From the NCBI RefSeq assembly GCF_029852145.1, contig NC_079975.1, positions 21,271,364-21,335,363 of the forward strand: a stretch of 64,000 nucleotides of DNA, given 5' to 3'. This DNA comes from Microplitis mediator (Eukaryota; Arthropoda; Insecta; Hymenoptera; Braconidae). The position numbers and the translations under genes were made by a program. Below are positions 58,691-64,000 of this stretch, one piece after another (positions within the stretch are counted from its first letter, which is position 1; each line of letters opens with the position of its first letter). The notes under the pieces were generated by a model. The model was not told the DNA's origin. It ran no database searches and saw nothing but the letters and a program-made list of their open reading frames with translations.

Positions 58691-59273
58691 TAAAAGAGAG
58701 AAAGAAATAAGGTGAGGGAAGAGTAAAGGAGAAGATGGCTGTATAAAAAAAGGAGAAGGGAATTCCTGGCGGTCGGTTGGTGGTCCCGTGCTGTGGAATG
58801 TGCCCTGTAGACCGTGTGGAGCGAAAGGAGATCGTCAGTGTCTGAGAGTGGAATGGAAGCCGCGGGGGTCTTGTGAATGAATCTACCTGTAGCCCACTCT
58901 TAGCAACGTGAGTGTCGGCTCTTTTACTCTCCATCACTTGTGCTGGTACTATCTCTTCTCCAAGCTCGACGATAAAAGTACCGTAAATTTAAGCTTTTCA
59001 TTCTTCAACGTCTCGCCTATTCAATGGGAATACAACTATTTACTCAACTACTCCTTGTCAATTGGTCTATGTCAACGATTAAACCATTTAATTATTTATA
59101 GATGTATACCCGGGTCAAAAAAATAACTTTATTTTGCCGTAATTTTGGAAAATAGAAAACAAAAAAAGTCTAGTTCAAGTTATTGTTTTAATTAATGACA
59201 AACATATTTTAAAATATGAAAATACATTCAGTTTTGACTAAGTTGTCTTACTTATTACCGATTCACGCCAACT

Positions 59274-59361
59274 AACTCAAATTAAAGTCACGTTGTCTTG
59301 GATTCGATTTAGTTGACTTGAAGTTAAGTCAAATCCAAGTCAACGTGACTTTAATTTAACT
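59274..59361. repeat. Hairpin rich in AAGTCAA motifs
   Basis: TAAAGTCACGTTGTCTTGGA, then TT (59,283-59,304), faces AATCCAAGTCAACGTGACTT, then TA (59,332-59,353), with one mismatch, and the pairing extends outward through AACTCAAAT/ATTTAACTT. The loop is about 27 nt. Confidence 0.7.
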
Positions 59362-59399
59362 TAAATTTTTAAGTTAAAATTGTTAACATGGCCGATGAT

Positions 59400-59561
59400 G
59401 GTCCATGTTGGCCACCTGATGGAAATTAAAATAAACTATGGCCATAGTAGAATCGACAATGATTATGTCACAAATTACTGTAACCATTGAAAATTTTACT
59501 ACGGTCATAATAATTTCTGAATGTGTTCATTTAAATTTTCGACAGGTGGCCAACATGGTCC
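59400..59561. repeat. Inverted repeat, GGTCCATGTTGGCCACCTG
   Basis: 19-bp arms at 59,400-59,418 and 59,543-59,561 match at 18 of 19 positions. The enclosed 124 bp is also partly self-complementary (ATGGCCATAGT / ACTACGGTCATAA). It is probably the core of a miniature element; a CTCCGTGTAAG motif 45 bp beyond the right arm resembles a CACGGA terminus. Confidence 0.55.
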
Positions 59562-60577
59562 GGTATCACTATGACAAGGTAGCATTTCAAACAAGAATAA
59601 TATCTCCGTGTAAGTCAAATGCAAGTCATATAAGTCAAAAAAGTCAAAATAAAGTCATTTTTTAGAGCTGGGTATACCTTAATATGTTGACCCACAATAA
59701 CTTAAATCTGTATTGTCAAACTAAATTCAAACACTTGTATTCTACTCTCTACTCTACTCAATTCAACTCCACTTAGACTTATTCGCTGTACTGCGACCGA
59801 CTATATTTTGTATATCTACATTGAAATATTATCTATATATATGCATATTATATATTCTATGTCTAGAGTCTAGACAATACTCTATGACTCTCTCCTGCAA
59901 TAACTTCGAATGTGTAACGTAAAAGTTGTCGACATTCCCAAGGGTGAAAGCTACTTCATTCGAGTGTATCGAGTATCGAGAAGCGGGTTATAAAAAAAAA
60001 GTTTTATCAAAAATTCCATTGTTTATTGGCGATTAATGCTAATACTTAACATTATTAGCAGAATAATAAAAACAACATATTATTGTACGTATAAATTAAC
60101 GAAGGTTGGAAAAATATGTAATTTCGTAACAAAATTTTGCATTAAGTGGATGCATAAATTAAAGGAAGTATATAGGAGTCAGAAAAAAAATAAGTCCGTG
60201 TGACAAAATGTGTCGTGTAATCAAAACATGAATATGATATCAGGTACGGTGCGACGTAATTCATATGTGCAAAATGGCTCATTGACGTCAGCAGAACTAA
60301 CGTGAATTGGTGGTTGTCAAGTGGTAAGCAGTTCCAAAGTCCAGGTGAACTGACGACCGAGTTATATATCATGATCTAGTCGCAAATCAACAACCGAACT
60401 AACTTTTGAATATTAAGAGATGAATAATTATTTAAAGTCGGGAGAGTGGGAAAAATGAGACATTGACTTTTAACAAACATCATTTTTTTAGTAAATATTC
60501 AATCTGCAGAAAATGTATGGGGCAAGTTGGTCCAATTTTGACCAAATTTAGGTTTTATAAATATAAATAAAATGATA

Positions 60578-61246
60578 CATAGTTAGAAATTTTGTGTTAA
60601 ATTAAACACAAATCGTCTATTGCAAACGGTCTACACAAATTTTTGTATTAATTCAACAAATTGCGTTTGTGTTGATCTTTAACACAAATTTTTTGTTAGA
60701 TAAAATTGAACACATAAAATCTGTTCGTTTGACAGAAAATTTGTGTACATTTAACAGAACATTTGTGTAAATTTAACACATTTTTCGTGTTAAAATCAAC
60801 TAATAAACATAAGCACATAACCTAACCAACTCAAGTATACTGATCTACCCTTAGTAGAACTTATGTCAATTTAGCGAACAATTGAACCAGGTCAAAAAGG
60901 TATGAAAGTTATCTAAATTTAATTGTAAAATGTATATATTCAATTGTAAATAAATTATAATCCAAGTTTCCTTGCAGACAATGCTGCTGCAATGCTTTGC
61001 TTGGTTATAGTAATGAAGAATCGCGCGAAATCGTTTAGTCAAACAACACAAATTTTGTGTTAATTTTCGAATAACACAAGAAATGTGTTACATTCTAGAT
61101 TTTCTAATCAGTTAACATAAAAAACCTGTTAAAGTAAAATAACACAAACGGTTTGTGTTGATTTAACAGATTTCTGTGTTAAAAATCAACACAAAAAATT
61201 TAACCAAATAATTTTTTAACACAAATACACAAAATTTCTAACTGTG
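60578..61246 (+). mobile_element. Family F element, full-length copy
   Basis: 669 bp, TA on both sides (60,576-60,577; 61,247-61,248). Terminal inverted repeat: CATAGTTAGAAATTTTGTGT against the inverse of ACACAAAATTTCTAACTGTG. Subterminal AACACAAA repeats flank a unique centre shared with 6,285-6,897. No open frame. Confidence 0.8.
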
Positions 61247-61248
61247 TA

Positions 61249-61676
61249 ATTTATGTTTGGATGAATATATTATTTATGTAAATTTGCTTAGAAAATTGTT
61301 CGGACATTCCCAGACTGGGACTCGAACTCGGATCCATTCGGTCGAAAGTTTCCACTCAGATTAGATATAAACAATTTTATCGGACATTTTTTTTAAATGA
61401 AAGAAAAAAAAGTTTTTTACTTCTTTTTTGGGGGTGGTCTGTTTTGCCCGCCGGGGGGGTAAAAAAAGATAATTCACCAAATTCAATTTCTCAAAAATCC
61501 ATTATGTCCTTAGCAGTCCCGTTTTGCCCGCCCTCCCCAGTATTTATTTGATTAATTAGAGCCTCGAACGTTATATACCGTAACTTAAATTTCAAATTAA
61601 TTATCCTTGACATACATTTCAAATGTATCTGATGCTTCCGTTTATTTATTAATCACCATCATAATAATTTACGTTC
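61249..61676. other. AT-rich DNA with GTTTTGCCCGCC motifs
   Basis: GTTTTGCCCGCC occurs near 61,440 and 61,521 within an otherwise AT-rich stretch, with a similar GTTTTGCCCACTC near 7,041. No gene supported. Confidence 0.4.
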
Positions 61677-61678
61677 TA

Positions 61679-61878
61679 CACAAAAAAAGGATTTCTTAGC
61701 GCAAAAAATTTTCACCCTACAAATTGAAAACAAAAAATTTCTTCTGGAGAGAAAATCATTTCTTGTGGTCAAAAAAAATATTTCTTACGCCTAAAATTTT
61801 TTTCTAATCTCAAGACAATTTTTTGTTATCAATTCATACTGCAAAATTTTTCTCGCGCCAAGAAATTTTTTTTTTGTA
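61679..61878. mobile_element. Family E element copy
   Basis: Starts CACAAAAAAAGGATTTCTTA after TA (61,677-61,678) and ends CCAAGAAATTTTTTTTTTGT-A. Contains CTACAAATTGAAAACAAAAA and AATTCATACTGCAAAATTTT. Non-coding. Confidence 0.6.
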
Positions 61879-62987
61879 TAGAAGTGTAATAAAACTATTA
61901 ATATAAACATATAGATATATATGTATATATTTATTTTATAGTTTGTTTATATATTAATTTTCTTTAATCACAACTATCAATTAATTACCTTTTAATTATC
62001 GTAAAAGTAAACAAGTAATTATTTCCTCAAATTAATTAAGTGAAAGATCAATTAGTACATTATTTAGTTTTGTCATATCTCGTAAATGACTTAAGTTAAA
62101 ATAAATATTATGTATGTTTATATTATATTTCAAACTTTAGTCAACTTGTAATTAATTCATACATTTAATAAACTGTCAATGTTTATTTGTAATTTACAAT
62201 TTTAAATACGTGGGCATAATAAATTAAAGATCGCGGTATAGATAACTAAACTAGTTCGTTCAGTTCACTTAATTATTTGTTTATTTTATTTTGTCATTCA
62301 CTTGATATATTTTATTACCGGAATTGTTACGTATTTTTTTTTAATTAAAAAATGTCTTACTGTTTAGTAAAGAAATTTATCAATTTTTTTTTTTTTTTCA
62401 CGGAAATCAAAGTGATAGATATGAAAGCACTTAAATGCATTCCAATAAATTGATACCCAATAATTTTCTCAGATAAAATAAGTGAAATAGTCAATGCATG
62501 GCATTAATTGGTTTTATAAACTCGCAAATTGATAACGAATATCCGAGCAAATAAATTTTTTTCACGTGATTGATGCGTGAACAAGATAATCTATCGAGGA
62601 ATCCCCAGTTTATTTAATCCGCGGTAACATAATGACGTTAACAATAATTGTAATAATGATAATAATTACAAAGATAACATATATTGTAGTTGTTATACAT
62701 TTTTACGAAGTAGTTTTATATTTTTAATATATTTACTTTGTCAAAAAAATATAAATTTTGATATTTACTTCACGATCCTGAAGTTAGCAAACAATTAAAA
62801 ATTTTTGGATTTTTTTTTGAACAATTAAATTTGAAGAAAAAAAAAAATAAAAATATGCACATGTAGAAAATTTAAAAGACTACAGGTGCAATTTTTTCAA
62901 ATATTTTTTTTCTTATAATTTACTGTCTAAAATAAAATCCAAAAATTATTAGGCGTCGGCTAACTTCAGTATCATTTTATTTCAGTT
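61879..62987. other. AT-rich DNA, nothing recognised
   Basis: No gene or defined repeat boundary. Confidence 0.4.
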
Positions 62988-62989
62988 AC

Positions 62990-63105
62990 ACAGAAAAAAA
63001 AAATTTCTTGGCTCTAGAAAATCTTTTCTCACCCCAATAAAAATTTTTTTTTTTAATTTATGATAAAAAAAAATTTTTTGGTGGGAGTAAAAATTTTTTT
63101 CTATG
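62990..63105. mobile_element. Family E element, minimal 116-bp copy
   Basis: TA on both sides (62,988-62,989; 63,106-63,107). Ends CACAGAAAAAAAAAATTTCT and, in inverse, CATAGAAAAAAATTTTTACT; contains TTGGCTCTAGAAAATC and TTTATGATAAAAAAAAATTT. Confidence 0.65.
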
Positions 63106-63107
63106 TA

Positions 63108-64000
63108 TGAAAAATTTATTTTTAAAAAAATTTTTATAGTTTGCGATATTAAGAATTATTTTCTTATATTTTTTTTCAATCTACATATGTTCATACATCT
63201 GTAGTAAAAATCTATCATAAATTTTTTTTTATACTTAATTTAGTTATAAAAAAAAAAAAAATTTACGGCTTCAAAATATCTCATTTATTAAATTGAATGG
63301 AATGTTTTATAGAATATTCTGGAGAATTTATAAATCATAACATGGTACTGAGAATAAATAGCAAATACGCCGACACATTTTATTTAAACAAAAAAAAAAA
63401 AAAAAACAAAAAAAAATGAAATGAAAGATAGAAGAAAAATTATTTATAGCATTTGGCTGTCACGTTTACATTAATAAATTATAGTTTAGTATTTAAATGA
63501 TGGGGATTGATATATAAATAGATAGACAAGCGAAAAAGTTTAAAATGAATTCAAAGTTGGACAGCACATTGCAAAAAGCGAGCGTTTAATTTGTTTTTCT
63601 GTCGTGTGTTGTGCGTGATAAGAAAGAGAGCTACCTCGGGATTTTAGCTTCAGAGAGTAAACTGTTCTGTGTCATTCCACGTGCCCACATATTTGCATAC
63701 CGCGGTTGGAGTGGGTGGCAATGTATAAATATGGAGCAAGAATGAAAAAGATAATAAAAGAAAAAAAAATAGATAGATATGTAGAAAAGAGAAGAACCAG
63801 CTGGAAACAATACTTAAGAAAGAGATGAAAAAATAAAAGAATAAGGTGGCAACAGTTGGGATAGAAGGAAAGAAATATATGTATATTGTGACGATGTTTG
63901 GGTTCAGACACCGGGTTAATAACCTTTGTAGAGTTGATTTTTACGTGAGCTAAAGCTACTTCAAATAAATATTGAGCAAAAAAAATATTTTAGACAGATC
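63108..64000. other. AT-rich DNA to the window end
   Basis: No supported gene. A TATATAAATAG motif near 63,511 and a GC-richer patch at 63,570-63,730 are present; an A-rich tract lies at 63,391-63,418. Confidence 0.4.

Larger units (their letters stand above)
58691..60575. other. Unrecognised DNA with inverted repeats
   Basis: GC-richer at 58,740-58,960. Two inverted-repeat structures lie at 59,274-59,361 and 59,400-59,561. No supported gene. Confidence 0.4.

Noticed and set aside
58581..58937. 118-codon minus-strand frame
   Set aside because: Its centre is the translated GT microsatellite (HTHTHTHT) and the remainder is low complexity.

Overview
This is an AT-rich eukaryotic window with almost no protein-coding content. 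It carries dense short non-autonomous DNA transposons, microsatellites, at least one plausible spliced micro-exon and one intact Mutator-like (MULE) transposon. The MULE transposase type, the abundance of TA-flanked miniature elements and the base composition suggest an insect, tentatively a parasitoid wasp (Hymenoptera). That placement is inference; nothing here fixes the species.

The only long, convincing open reading frame is the 584-residue MULE transposase at 20,088-21,842. It sits inside a 3.8-kb element (19,119-22,927) with terminal inverted repeats of about 0.5 kb and a perfect 8-bp target duplication. Two host-coding candidates were found. One is a 39-nt internal exon at 23,422-23,460 with good splice sites. 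The other, much weaker, is a first exon at 58,518-58,615. The rest therefore looks intronic or intergenic.

The repeats fall into families named here by their ends. Family A (ends GAATCGTTTATTTGAG) is at 4,220, 25,957 and 34,828. Family C (a ~900-bp TA-flanked repeat) is at 24,225, 31,781, 38,790 and 51,811. Family D (ACTTCCCGC ends, central hairpin) is at 8,473, 17,405, 24,493, 28,741 and 30,449. Family E (CACAGAAAAAAA ends with CTTGG motifs) is at 8,698, 24,482, 41,520, 43,590, 61,679 and 62,990. Family F (rich in AACACAAA) is at 6,285, 48,823, 49,731 and 60,578. A CACGGA-ended group is at 35,307, 49,516, 54,497 and 56,695. Several foldback elements occur once or twice. Nesting is common: 24,225-25,408 shows three layers (E in C, D in E), and 34,828-36,639 shows a CACGGA element inside a Family A copy.

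The most unusual signal is a set of TA-flanked elements filled with tandem 22-23-bp units that are themselves near-perfect palindromes (35,307-36,443; 54,497-55,534; 39,008-39,932). In the first two, changes in one arm of a unit are matched by the complementary change in the other arm, so neighbouring units differ in sequence but keep the dyad. Two of these insertions can be checked inside the window against paralogous repeats that lack them. A tRNA-Leu 3' half at 25,806-25,850 is a second small curiosity.

Layout: 1-9,000 unique AT-rich DNA with scattered elements; 9,000-19,000 mostly unrecognised, with moderately GC-rich patches (10.4-11.8 kb, 14.6-15.5 kb, 16.0-16.9 kb); 19-23 kb the MULE; 23-36.6 kb a dense nest of elements; 36.6-43.6 kb unique DNA plus the 22-bp array; 43.6-52.7 kb further elements; 52.7-64 kb unique DNA with dyad-array, tandem-repeat and Family F/E elements. 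Boundaries were read by eye and may be off by a few bases unless a target duplication is stated.
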